NCBI RefSeq assembly: GCF_019449565.1
Contig: NZ_JAGRPM010000038.1
Location: forward strand, 62,001-126,000
Length of the DNA stretch: 64,000 nt
Direction of reading: 5' to 3'
Origin: Rhodoblastus sp.
Lineage (GTDB): Bacteria > Pseudomonadota > Alphaproteobacteria > Rhizobiales > Beijerinckiaceae
Below, in pieces: positions 1-8,025 of this stretch. The position numbers and the translations under genes are program-made. How positions within the stretch are numbered: the first letter of the stretch is position 1; each line of letters starts with the position of its first letter. Under the pieces are notes generated by a model. That model was not told the DNA's origin and made no database searches. It saw nothing but the letters and a program-made list of their open reading frames with translations.

Positions 1-446
1 CGCCCTTGCTCAATAGCCCGGGCGTCGAATTCATCGGCGAGATCAACGAGATGCAAAAAACGAAGTTTCTCGGCGAGGCGCTGGCGCTTCTGTTCCCGAT
101 CGACTGGCCCGAACCTTTCGGATTGACCATGATCGAAGCCATGGCCTGCGGAACGCCGGTGCTGGCGTTTCGAAGGGGCTCTGTTCCCGAGATCATCGAC
201 GAGGGCGTGACTGGCGTTATCGTCGACGGCATGGAGCAGGCCGCAGCAGCCCTGCCCCGGGTGCTGGGCCTTGACCGCCGCGCCGTCCGCCGGCGTTTCG
301 AGGAACGGTTTTCGTCGCGCTCGATGGCGAAGAATTATGTGAACCTCTATCGCTCCCTGCTGGCGCCAGCTCCCGAGCTGGAGCTCGACAGGAAAAGGGA
401 GGTTGTGGCGCAGCGAAGAGTCAGTACATCGGGGGCCGCGCTTTGA
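1..446 (+). CDS. Glycosyltransferase family 4, C-terminal part (5' end outside window)
   Basis: C-terminal part of a GT-B fold glycosyltransferase that would move a sugar from a nucleotide-sugar donor. The reading frame is open to the left edge, so the start lies outside the window; the TTG at 6 is only an internal codon. The visible part has the family-4 donor-site signature: FPIDWPEPFGLTMIEAMACG, where the second Glu of the E-x7-E motif contacts the nucleotide sugar, followed by GTPV and VPEIIDEG. The last ~25 residues are a variable tail. The stop overlaps the TTG start of the next gene (TTGA at 443-446), which implies translational coupling and a joint role in glucan or other polysaccharide metabolism. 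Acceptor and product cannot be read from this fragment. Confidence 0.85.
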   Translation, partial: PLLNSPGVEFIGEINEMQKTKFLGEALALLFPIDWPEPFGLTMIEAMACGTPVLAFRRGSVPEIIDEGVTGVIVDGMEQAAAALPRVLGLDRRAVRRRFEERFSSRSMAKNYVNLYRSLLAPAPELELDRKREVVAQRRVSTSGAAL

Positions 447-2632
447 AAGAAGTCCCGGCGCCACACACCGCCGAGTCGCTTGATCCGGCGCCGGACGCCG
501 ATTTCTACATTCCGGCGACCGGCCCGACGCGGCATCGGCGCAATCTCAAACATGACGACACCTTCACCGTCGTCGACAGTCATGGCGACATCGGCGCCAG
601 CGTCGGGGGCGCCGATGGGATTTTTCGATCCGACACCCGATATCTGTCCTATTTCGAATTCCTGCTTAATGGCATGCAGCTTCTGCTGCTGAGTTCGAAT
701 GTCCGGGACGACAACTCCAATCTTTCGGTCGATCTGACCAATCCCGACATTTATCGTGAGAACAAGCTCGTCCTGCACAAGGATCTCGTCCACATCGTCC
801 GGACCTTGTATTTATGGCGCGGCGCCGCCTATCAACGCTTCGGCGTTCAAAACCATGGCGATGAGAAAGTATCGCTGCGGCTGGCCTTCGCTTTCGCCAG
901 CGATTTCGCCGATATCTTCGAGGTGCGCGGCATAAGGCGCGAGCGGCGCGGCGTCGCCTCCGCCTGCGTGGTCGACGAGAAAACCGTCCTGCTGCGCTAT
1001 GAGGGTCTCGATGGCCTCACGCGCTCCACCACGCTGCTTTTCGATCCGCCGCCCACCCAGCTGACCACCAGCGTCGCATCCTTTTCGATCGTGCTGGCGC
1101 CGGGTGAGCGGCTTTCATTATTCGCCACGATCTGCTGCGACGACACGTGTCAAACTCCGCCCGCGCCATTCCTTCGCGGACTGGTCGCGGCGGCGCGCGA
1201 GGCGAAAGCCATGAGCGCCAATATGGCCAGCGTCGAAACCTCCAACGACCTGTTCAATCAGATCCTGTGCCGCTCGGTGGCCGATATCAAAATGCTGACG
1301 ACGGAAACCGCGCAGGGGCCGTTTCCCTATGCGGGCATCCCCTGGTATTCGACTACCTTTGGCCGCGACGGCATCATCACGGCAATCGAGCTGCTATGGT
1401 GCGACCCCGGCGTCGCGCGCGGCGTTTTGTGGCGTCTCGCGGCGTTTCAGGCGAAGGGCTTCGACCCGGTCAGCGACGCGGAACCGGGAAAAATCCTGCA
1501 CGAAATGCGTTCGGGCGAAATGGCGATCCTCCATGAGGTTCCGTTCGCGCTTTATTATGGCAGCGTGGATTCGACGCCGCTTTTCGTCATGCTGGCGGGA
1601 CTCTATTTCGAGCGCACGGGCGACAGCCAGACCATCCTGGAATTATGGCCCCATATCGCGGCGGCGCTGGCGTGGATCGATGGGCCGGGCGATCCCGACC
1701 GTGACGGCTTCGTCGAATATCATCGCCAAACCGATCAGGGCCTCGCCAATCAGGGCTGGAAGGATTCCCACGACGCCGTCTTCCACGCCGACGGGCAGCT
1801 GGCGCAGGGACCGATCGCTCTCGCGGAAGTGCAAGGCTATGTCTTCATGGCCAAGCAACTTGCGGCGCGCCTCGCGCGGCGGCTTGGCAATGAGGCTCTT
1901 GCGGACGCGCTCGACCGGCAGGCGAGCGAACTCGCGGCCCGTTTCGAAGAGCGTTTCTGGTGCCCGGAAATTGCGAGCTATGCGCTGGCGCTCGATGGCG
2001 CGAAGCGGCAGTGCAAAGTCCGGACTTCGAACGCAGGGCAGCTTCTTTTCACGGGCGTCATCTCGCGCGCGCGCGCTGCCCAAGTCACGGAATGTTTGAT
2101 GCGGCCCGGCTTTTTTTCCGGTTGGGGCATTCGCACGCTGTCGCAGGCGGAACGGCGCTATAATCCCATGTCCTATCACAACGGATCTGTCTGGCCGCAT
2201 GACAACGCTTTGATTGCGCTAGGTTTTGCCCGCAACGGGCTGTCGCGCCCGATCGAGCGTGTCTTCACGGGCCTGTTCGACGCCGCAACCTATATGGACG
2301 CCAGCCGCCTGCCAGAGCTGTTTTGCGGCTTCCAGCGCCGGAGGGGGCGCGGTCCGACGCTCTATCCCGTCGCATGCGCGCCGCAGGCCTGGGCCGCAGC
2401 CGCGCCTTTCGCACTGTTGCAGGCTTCGCTCGGACTCAGCTTCAATCCCGAATTAAATGAAATCCGGCTGCTGAATCCGCGCCTGCCATCATTCGTCGAT
2501 GAAGTGATTCTGCGTCAACTTCGTCTCGGCAATTCAAGCGTCGATCTCGCGATCGGCCGTCACGGCGAAGAGGTCTCCCTCCGGGTGCTGCGACGCGAGG
2601 GACAGCTTCGCGTGACCGCCATACACACTTGA
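443..2632 (+). CDS. Glycogen-debranching-like amylo-alpha-1,6-glucosidase
   Basis: 729-residue protein of the bacterial amylo-alpha-1,6-glucosidase family. Residues ~35-240 look like the beta-rich N-terminal GDE_N_bis domain (start of domain near HDDTFTVVDSHGDIGA). From ~280 on there is an (alpha/alpha)6 barrel with the hallmark IPWYSTTFGRDGI and, later, NQGWKDSHDAV and YHNGSVWPHDNALIALG, the stretches that carry the acidic catalytic residues in this family. It would trim alpha-1,6 branches or short glucans in the cytoplasm; no signal peptide is visible. It starts at TTG 443, overlapping the glycosyltransferase stop, so the two are probably one operon. Exact substrate is inferred from family membership only. 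Confidence 0.85.
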   Translation: MKEVPAPHTAESLDPAPDADFYIPATGPTRHRRNLKHDDTFTVVDSHGDIGASVGGADGIFRSDTRYLSYFEFLLNGMQLLLLSSNVRDDNSNLSVDLTNPDIYRENKLVLHKDLVHIVRTLYLWRGAAYQRFGVQNHGDEKVSLRLAFAFASDFADIFEVRGIRRERRGVASACVVDEKTVLLRYEGLDGLTRSTTLLFDPPPTQLTTSVASFSIVLAPGERLSLFATICCDDTCQTPPAPFLRGLVAAAREAKAMSANMASVETSNDLFNQILCRSVADIKMLTTETAQGPFPYAGIPWYSTTFGRDGIITAIELLWCDPGVARGVLWRLAAFQAKGFDPVSDAEPGKILHEMRSGEMAILHEVPFALYYGSVDSTPLFVMLAGLYFERTGDSQTILELWPHIAAALAWIDGPGDPDRDGFVEYHRQTDQGLANQGWKDSHDAVFHADGQLAQGPIALAEVQGYVFMAKQLAARLARRLGNEALADALDRQASELAARFEERFWCPEIASYALALDGAKRQCKVRTSNAGQLLFTGVISRARAAQVTECLMRPGFFSGWGIRTLSQAERRYNPMSYHNGSVWPHDNALIALGFARNGLSRPIERVFTGLFDAATYMDASRLPELFCGFQRRRGRGPTLYPVACAPQAWAAAAPFALLQASLGLSFNPELNEIRLLNPRLPSFVDEVILRQLRLGNSSVDLAIGRHGEEVSLRVLRREGQLRVTAIHT

Positions 2633-2719
2633 ATTTTCGCTGAATATCGGGGCTGGCCGTTCTTTTCGGCGCCGGTCACGTCACCGCTCTGATTGGTTCC
2701 ACGAATGACGTCTTTTGAA

Positions 2720-4117
2720 TCAGCCGGCGCCTTCCGAATTGAAAGGACGCAGCTCGCCGGATGGATGAAGCTTAAGTCGCACGATAAGTCCCGGCGCATT
2801 GTCGATCAGTTCGACACGCGCCCCATGAAGAAGCGCGACCGCGGCGACGAGGCTGAGGCCTAACCCGTTGCCCGGGCTTTGGCGGCTTCGCTCGAGCCTG
2901 TAGAAGCGCTGGAACACACGCTGATGTTCGGATAACGGAATTCCCGGTCCGTCGTCGGCGACGGAAACGACCGAAACGCCGTCGCTCTTTTTGACTTCCA
3001 CCGACACCTGGCCCTTGGGGCGACCATGCTTGACGGCGTTGTCGACGAGATTGGCGACGGCATCGAACAGCAGATCCCGGTCGCCCATTGCGACGACGTC
3101 GGGATCGCCAATGACTTTGAGATGAACTCCCGATTCTTCGGCCGCGGCGTCGAATAATTCGACGACCTCATTCGCTATGGCGAACAAGTTGACCGGTCGA
3201 AGCGGCGTCGATGGGGTGTTTGCTTCGATTTGGGAGATCCGCGTAAGCGAGGCGAACATCCGCAGGACGCCGTCAAGTTCGATGATGGCTTCCCCAATCA
3301 CGGACTGGTCGCGCGCGGCTTCGCGCTCCCCATGATATGCTTTTTCGAGTCGTCCACGCATGCGGGCGAGCGGCGTGCGGAGATCGTGCGCCACATTGTC
3401 GCTCACCTGTTTCACTTGCTCCATTAATTCTTCGATGCGGTCGAGCGACCGATTGAGGTTTGCAGCCAGTTCATCCCATTCGTCATGCGTCCCGCGCAGC
3501 GGAATGCGCTGACCCAGACCACATTGCATGATTGCGCGGCTGGTCGCATTGACGGCCTCGATGCGCCCCACCGTTCGCCGCGTCACAGCCACGCTGGCGA
3601 AAACTGCCAGCGCGAAGATCAACAACAGGCAGAAAACGAAGGCCGCCTTGATTTTTTCGGTGAAGCGGCTGAGCTCGGCGATGTCCCGACCGACAAGCAG
3701 ATGGCTGCCGTCAGGAAGCGTCGCGGCGGCTGCTCCCAATAGTGGCGCGCCATCGCGGGTTCTGAATTCCACCCATCCGACCGAGATTTTCGCGGACGGC
3801 GGCCACGCCGCGAGATTGCCGGCAACAGGCGCAAAAGACGGATCGGCGAGCAAATAGACATTGCTTTTGGATGCCGGGACGACAGCTTTCTGCGACAGCG
3901 CTGCGATCAACGCGTCTCGCCCCTTCGTCACAAAGACGTCCCGCAACTCGCCCATCTCGATTTCGGCCGCGTTTGCCGATTGGCTCGTGACATAGGTTGC
4001 CGTCGCCCGATAGACATAGGCGAACAGCCCGAGGACGATTGCGCCAAAGATCAGGATCGAGGCCAAAGCCTGCCTGAACGTGGAGGATCGCAGCGTCTTA
4101 GCCAGGAGCGCGGACAC
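2720..4117 (-). CDS. Sensor histidine kinase, HAMP type
   Basis: 465-residue membrane histidine kinase. TM1 is at ~17-37, a periplasmic sensor loop of ~115 residues follows, TM2 is at ~157-179, and HAMP covers ~180-235. The phospho-acceptor is His244 in VSDNVAHDLRTPLARMRG. The ATPase domain shows an N-box (VANLVDNAVKHG), a G1 box (VADDGPGIP) and a G2 box (GNGLGLSLV). Its start lies 20 bases inside the preceding response-regulator gene, so the pair is translationally coupled in the order regulator then kinase. The signal is unknown; the periplasmic loop has no motif I recognise. It belongs to the EnvZ/QseC-like HisKA kinases. Confidence 0.92.
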   Translation of the reverse strand: MSALLAKTLRSSTFRQALASILIFGAIVLGLFAYVYRATATYVTSQSANAAEIEMGELRDVFVTKGRDALIAALSQKAVVPASKSNVYLLADPSFAPVAGNLAAWPPSAKISVGWVEFRTRDGAPLLGAAAATLPDGSHLLVGRDIAELSRFTEKIKAAFVFCLLLIFALAVFASVAVTRRTVGRIEAVNATSRAIMQCGLGQRIPLRGTHDEWDELAANLNRSLDRIEELMEQVKQVSDNVAHDLRTPLARMRGRLEKAYHGEREAARDQSVIGEAIIELDGVLRMFASLTRISQIEANTPSTPLRPVNLFAIANEVVELFDAAAEESGVHLKVIGDPDVVAMGDRDLLFDAVANLVDNAVKHGRPKGQVSVEVKKSDGVSVVSVADDGPGIPLSEHQRVFQRFYRLERSRQSPGNGLGLSLVAAVALLHGARVELIDNAPGLIVRLKLHPSGELRPFNSEGAG

Positions 4118-4790
4118 AGAACCCTATGCCTCGTATCGTATGAATGAGCGGATAAGCTTGACCGGCGTCGACCTTGCGCCGCACGCGGCCGACGTAAACG
4201 TCGATGATATTGGTCATGGGATCGAAATGCAGATCCCACACATGTTGCAGAAGCATCGCCCGCGGGACGACATGACCCTGGTTGCGAACGAGAAACTCAA
4301 GCACCTGAAACTCTCTCGGCAGTAAGTCGATCTTCTGGTTGCGGCGGCTAACCGCCCGCGACACCAGGTCGAGTTCGAGATCGCCGACGCGCAAGACGAT
4401 TTCCTTGCCGGAGTTTTCGCTTCGCCGCACGAGCGCTTCGACACGCGCAAGGAGTTCCGCGAAGGCGAATGGCTTGACGAGGTAATCGTCGCCGCCGGCG
4501 CGCAAGCCGCGCACGCGATCGTCAACCTCGCCAAGGGCGCTGACGATCAGGGCGGGCGTGAAAACGCCCTCTTCCCTCAGCAGTCGGATCAGTGAAATTC
4601 CGTCGATCCCAGGGAGCATGCGGTCTATCGTCATTGCGGCGTAATCGACTGAACGGCCGCGCTTCAGACCCTCTTCCCCATCGAGCGCAAGATCGACGTT
4701 GTAGCCATGCGTCGCAAGCGAATCCACGAGCTGCTCAGCCGTCTCGCAGTCGTCTTCAATGACAAGAATGCGTGATGGTTTGCCGATCAT
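4098..4790 (-). CDS. OmpR/PhoB-family response regulator
   Basis: 230-residue DNA-binding response regulator. The receiver domain (~6-120) has the acidic pair Asp13/Asp14, phospho-acceptor Asp56 (in TIDRMLPGIDG) and the conserved Lys in DDYLVKPFAFAEL. The winged-helix domain (~130-226) has the usual LPREFQVLEFLVRNQGHVVPR and YVGRVRRKVD segments. It overlaps the downstream kinase by 20 bases. Direct GTC repeats lie upstream at 4876-4897, in the shared intergenic region with the divergent glycine-rich gene, and could be its operator (inference). Regulon unknown. Confidence 0.92.
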   Translation of the reverse strand: MIGKPSRILVIEDDCETAEQLVDSLATHGYNVDLALDGEEGLKRGRSVDYAAMTIDRMLPGIDGISLIRLLREEGVFTPALIVSALGEVDDRVRGLRAGGDDYLVKPFAFAELLARVEALVRRSENSGKEIVLRVGDLELDLVSRAVSRRNQKIDLLPREFQVLEFLVRNQGHVVPRAMLLQHVWDLHFDPMTNIIDVYVGRVRRKVDAGQAYPLIHTIRGIGFCVRAPG

Positions 4791-4870
4791 TTCGCGGCAT
4801 CTCTAAATTTGCGCCGGAAGCTGCTTGCGATGATGATCCTGTCACAACAATAGACATCCGAAAACTAACT

Positions 4871-4900
4871 TTTTTGTCAGAAACTGTCGGATTAGTCATT
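4871..4900. promoter_or_regulatory. Candidate OmpR-type operator: GTC direct repeats
   Basis: Three GTC half-sites at 4876, 4886 and 4895 (TGTCAG, TGTCGG, AGTCAT) are spaced 10 and 9 bases apart, the phasing used by tandem OmpR-family regulators. They sit 86-115 bases upstream of the response-regulator start and about 90 bases upstream of the divergent glycine-rich gene, in a locally AT-rich stretch. Function is inferred from spacing and position only. Confidence 0.35.
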
Positions 4901-4985
4901 TGTAATTATTTGACTATTCTGGTTCCATCTGATTTCGCGATCTTGGGGCGCCGGTGCGCCCGTCTCGCTTATCGAGGATCGGGTC

Positions 4986-5411
4986 ATGAAAAACCGACGG
5001 TTGATTGGCTTGGCCGCTGCGGCGCTCGGAGCGGCGATGATGGTTGCGGCGCCGGCGGAGGCGTTCCGCGGCGGCGGGGGCTTTGGGGGCATGCATGGCG
5101 GCGGAATGCATTTCGGCGGCGGCGGCTTTGGCGGGATGCGTGGCGGCGCGGCGCATTTTGGCGGCGGCGGATTTCGGGGGGGCGGATTTCGCGGGGGGAT
5201 GGCGTTTGGCCCGAGAGGCGGAGCGCCATTTGTTCACCAGCGCGTCGCCTTCCATAATTTCGCCTTCCGGCGGCATCACCGTTTCAACAATGTCGTGTTC
5301 GTCGGCGCGCCCTTTGTCGGCGTAGGCTATTATGGGGATACGTGCTGGCGCCGCGTCTGGACTTATTACGGCTGGCAGTGGGCCAATATTTGTAATGACT
5401 ACGGCTATTGA
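4986..5411 (+). CDS. Secreted glycine-rich protein of unknown function
   Basis: 141 residues. Residues 1-26 are a clear Sec signal peptide (MKNRR, then a Leu/Ala/Met-rich core, ending APAEA). The mature part opens with ~55 residues of Gly-rich repeats built on GGGGFGG(M)RGG and HFGGGGF, then a basic, aromatic segment (HNFAFRRHHRFNN) and a C-terminus rich in Trp/Tyr with two Cys (CWRRVWTYYGWQWANICNDYGY region). Similar Gly-rich exported proteins with a CWR-W tail are common and uncharacterised in Rhizobiales. It is divergent from the two-component pair, which might regulate it. The ATG at 4986 is fixed by the signal peptide. No catalytic motif is visible. Confidence 0.75.
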   Translation: MKNRRLIGLAAAALGAAMMVAAPAEAFRGGGGFGGMHGGGMHFGGGGFGGMRGGAAHFGGGGFRGGGFRGGMAFGPRGGAPFVHQRVAFHNFAFRRHHRFNNVVFVGAPFVGVGYYGDTCWRRVWTYYGWQWANICNDYGY

Positions 5412-5450
5412 GCCGCCCGACCGGCCATGGCCACGATCAGAGGCTTGACG

Positions 5451-6071
5451 ATGCCTGGATGGAGCGGTTGGCGCCCAAAGGCCGGTCACTGGGCGTCATT
5501 CGCCCTGGCGGCCGCAATTGGCGTAGGCGTCGTCCTGGGATCGTCCGCACGCTTCAGCGGCGCTGCGGCGGCTGAGATCGATCCGCAGGACGCCGAATTT
5601 CTCGCTACCATCAACAGGATCATCATGGAATCCGGCGCCCAGCCTGCGGCGCAGACGCATCACGCTTGCGATCGGATTGTGACGACCGCGATCAATATGG
5701 ACGCCGTCGCCCAGAGCGCGACGGGACCGATCTGGGTCCGCATGTCGCCCCAGCAGCGCGCCGCATTTCGCGCGGCTGCGCGACGATGGGCGATCCGTGA
5801 TTGTGTCCGGCAAAACCAGGGCGCCGAGGGAAGCCCTCTCCAATTGATTGGATTGAAGCAAGGCGAGGACAGCGCGCGTCTCCTCGCCACGCGTTCCAGC
5901 AAACCGGCCCACATGATCATCTGGCGTCTTCACGGCGCCGGAAAAGCACAGGCCGTGGATGTCGTGGTCGATGGCCGCAGCTCGGTCATTTCACTGCGGA
6001 ACGAAACGAAGGCTCTTCTCGGCCGCAACAATGACGACATTGACGCCGCGACGGAGATGCTGGGCCGCTAA
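5451..6071 (+). CDS. MlaC/Ttg2D-like periplasmic lipid-binding protein
   Basis: 206 residues from ATG 5451, which has AGAGG seven bases upstream; an in-frame ATG at 5427 is the alternative. Residues ~14-40 form a signal sequence ending AAAA-E. The mature part matches the MlaC pattern: a helix-rich start, then INMDAVAQSATGPIWVRMSP followed by QQRAAFRAAARRW (compare the family's D-x-x-x-x-A-x-x-x-L-G-x-x-W-x-x-x-x-P-E-Q-R-x-x-F block), and a C-terminal WRLHGAG..AVDVVVDGRSSVISLRNE (the D-V-x-x-x-G-x-S-x-x-x-x-R block). MlaC proteins ferry phospholipids across the periplasm. Here there are no mlaD/E/F neighbours. Instead a MacB/LolD-type ABC pair follows 31 bases later. Similarity is by pattern recognition; a divergent homologue with another ligand is possible. 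Confidence 0.6.
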   Translation: MPGWSGWRPKAGHWASFALAAAIGVGVVLGSSARFSGAAAAEIDPQDAEFLATINRIIMESGAQPAAQTHHACDRIVTTAINMDAVAQSATGPIWVRMSPQQRAAFRAAARRWAIRDCVRQNQGAEGSPLQLIGLKQGEDSARLLATRSSKPAHMIIWRLHGAGKAQAVDVVVDGRSSVISLRNETKALLGRNNDDIDAATEMLGR

Positions 6072-6102
6072 ATGCGGGATCGTGTTTGAGAGACCTTTCG
6101 AT

Positions 6103-6843
6103 ATGACGGCTTCGTCTCCATTGATGCGCCTCGAGAATGTCAGCCGCAAATTCGATGACGGCGCGGTTGTCGCATTGTGCGACGTGAGCCTCTCGACCTA
6201 TGCGAGCGACTGCATCGCCCTCCTGGGCAAGAGCGGCAGCGGCAAGAGCTCTCTCATTCATATGCTGTCCGGCTGCGACGAGGCGACGACCGGCAAAGTC
6301 TTTTGGCGCGAGGAACAGGTATGCGACCAGCGCGGGTGGCGAAGGCTTCGTGGGCGGCATATCGGCATCGTGTTCCAGGAATTTTATCTGCTGCCGACTT
6401 TATCCGCGATGGAAAATGTCGAATTGGCGCTGATGGACGGACGCTCGTCGCGCGAGCGCCGGCGCCGCGCCGCCGAACTGCTGGCGAGGGTTGGATTGGA
6501 AGCGCGCATGCGTCATCTTCCGGCGGCTCTATCAGGCGGCGAGCGCCAGCGCGTCGCAATCGCCAGAAGTCTGGCAAATACGCCGGCCTTATTGCTCGCC
6601 GACGAGCCGACTGGCAATCTCGATTCCGCCAATACCGCTTCGATCATGGAGCTCCTTCTGGAGATCCAGCAAACGCACGGCATGGCTCTGGTCATAGCGA
6701 CCCATGACGAAAATCTCGCCGGGCGTTGTCGCCGCCGCGTCACGATCAGGGATGGGCGCATAGTCGACGACTCGAGCGCTCCGCTGGCGGCCCTTGAAAT
6801 TGGGAAAGCGCGTCAGGAACGAATGAAGGGGACGTCGCCGTGA
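6103..6843 (+). CDS. ABC transporter ATP-binding protein, LolD/MacB type
   Basis: 246 residues from ATG 6103; the frame is open further upstream but that part is not protein-like. Walker A is GKSGSGKSS, Q-loop FQEFYLLPTLSAMENVELAL, signature LSGGERQRVAIARSL, Walker B LLLADEPTGNLDS, H-loop ATHDE. The LADEPTGNLD form and the ENVELAL stretch place it in the LolD/MacB/FtsE group, which powers lipoprotein, macrolide or peptide movement by mechanotransmission rather than classic substrate import. It overlaps the permease start by 4 bases (GTGA at 6840-6843), so the two form one transporter. Confidence 0.93.
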   Translation: MTASSPLMRLENVSRKFDDGAVVALCDVSLSTYASDCIALLGKSGSGKSSLIHMLSGCDEATTGKVFWREEQVCDQRGWRRLRGRHIGIVFQEFYLLPTLSAMENVELALMDGRSSRERRRRAAELLARVGLEARMRHLPAALSGGERQRVAIARSLANTPALLLADEPTGNLDSANTASIMELLLEIQQTHGMALVIATHDENLAGRCRRRVTIRDGRIVDDSSAPLAALEIGKARQERMKGTSP

Positions 6844-7958
6844 ACCTGATTACGCTCGCGCTTCGCAACCTGCAACGGAGAGCCTCGCGTACGGCGGTCG
6901 TCTCGTTCAGCGTCGGCCTCGCTGTCGCCTCTGCTCTGAGTTTGGTCGCGCTTGCGGACAGCATCAGCCGTGGCGTCGCAGAAGGAGCGGACGAGCGCGG
7001 CGCCGACCTCACAGTTCTCTCACGCAACGCCTCCGATATTTTTTCCGGCTTCATTGCCGAAGATGTCCAGAACAGGCTGGCGTCGCTCCACGGCGTCCAG
7101 GCTGTCGCAGGCGAGCTCTTGATGTATGCGCCAGTCGATCATGATCAACAGAAAGTCCTGACCGGCTGGGCCGCAGACAGCTTCTTCTGGAATGGAATGC
7201 CAATCGCCAGCGGCCATGTTCCCGGGCCGCACGAAGGTCGGGGCGTCGTCCTCGGGGCCGGAGCAGCGGAATCCTTGCACAAGGATGTCGGAGACACGCT
7301 CGACATCCTCGACACAAGGTTCCGCGTCGTCGCGATCGCGAATTATCAGTCCGCGCTCAACCGCTCGATGATCTACATGGCCTTGTCCGAGATGCAGGAG
7401 ATCGCCTACAGGCAAAATCAGGTCACGATGTTTGAGATCAAGCTTCAGCCGACGCTCCTGCCGGCCGCGATCGAGGCGATCAAGTCGGAGATCGGGCGAA
7501 TGGATTCGCTATTCGCCACGCCGACAGATCAATTGCTCCAGCGCGACCGCAATCTTCTGGTCATGAAGGCCATATCGCGCTCGGTATCGCTGATCGCGCT
7601 CACGATGGGGGGGCTGAGCGTCCTCAATTCACTGCTGATGGCGGTGCAGGAGCGCACGCGGGAGATCGGTATCCTGTCGGCGATCGGATGGTCCAGGTCG
7701 CGAACAATGGCGTCGATCGTGTTCGAGGGCGTCCTGATCGGGATAGCGGGCTGTTTTATTGGGATTCCGCTGTCCTACGCCATATCGCTGCTGTTCAGAT
7801 ACCTCCCGGCCATTGGCGATATTCTATCTTTTCACCCCAGCCTCTCGATGACGCCTCCGACATTGCTGGTCTCAATCGCCCTCTGCGCGGTCGGATCGCT
7901 TTATCCTGCCTGGCGCGCGGCGTCGATGAGCCCGGCGGAAGCGCTGCGGCGACTTTGA
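6840..7958 (+). CDS. FtsX/MacB-type ABC permease
   Basis: 372 residues starting at GTG 6840 inside the ATPase stop. TM1 is at ~20-40, followed by a ~200-residue extracytoplasmic MacB_PCD-like domain (from ADSISRGVAEGADERGADLT), then three C-terminal TM segments (~248-270, 293-320, 334-355) with the FtsX-family linker QERTREIGILSAIGWSRSRT. Ends with the typical PAWRAASMSPAEALRRL. This four-helix topology is that of LolC/E- and MacB-like mechanotransmission proteins. With the ATPase it would act at the inner membrane on a periplasmic or membrane-embedded ligand, possibly supplied to or taken from the MlaC-like neighbour (inference). Confidence 0.92.
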   Translation: MNLITLALRNLQRRASRTAVVSFSVGLAVASALSLVALADSISRGVAEGADERGADLTVLSRNASDIFSGFIAEDVQNRLASLHGVQAVAGELLMYAPVDHDQQKVLTGWAADSFFWNGMPIASGHVPGPHEGRGVVLGAGAAESLHKDVGDTLDILDTRFRVVAIANYQSALNRSMIYMALSEMQEIAYRQNQVTMFEIKLQPTLLPAAIEAIKSEIGRMDSLFATPTDQLLQRDRNLLVMKAISRSVSLIALTMGGLSVLNSLLMAVQERTREIGILSAIGWSRSRTMASIVFEGVLIGIAGCFIGIPLSYAISLLFRYLPAIGDILSFHPSLSMTPPTLLVSIALCAVGSLYPAWRAASMSPAEALRRL

Positions 7959-7969
7959 ATGCAGGCTGT

Positions 7970-7990
7970 CTCGGCGAGGCGGCCGCCGAG
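7970..7990. other. Hairpin between permease and fusion-protein gene
   Basis: Perfect 7-bp stem CTCGGCG (7970-7976) / CGCCGAG (7984-7990) with a 7-base loop, in the 67-base gap before 8026. There is no T-run after it, so it is more likely an mRNA processing or stability element than a terminator. Confidence 0.3.
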
Positions 7991-8025
7991 GACACACTGC
8001 TCGCAAAACGAGAGGAGAGAATGAA

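Noticed and set aside
4772-5257. 161-residue plus-strand frame over the divergent promoter region and Gly-rich gene
   Set aside because: Overlaps both the response regulator start and the signal-peptide gene in another frame; Arg/Gly-rich shadow.
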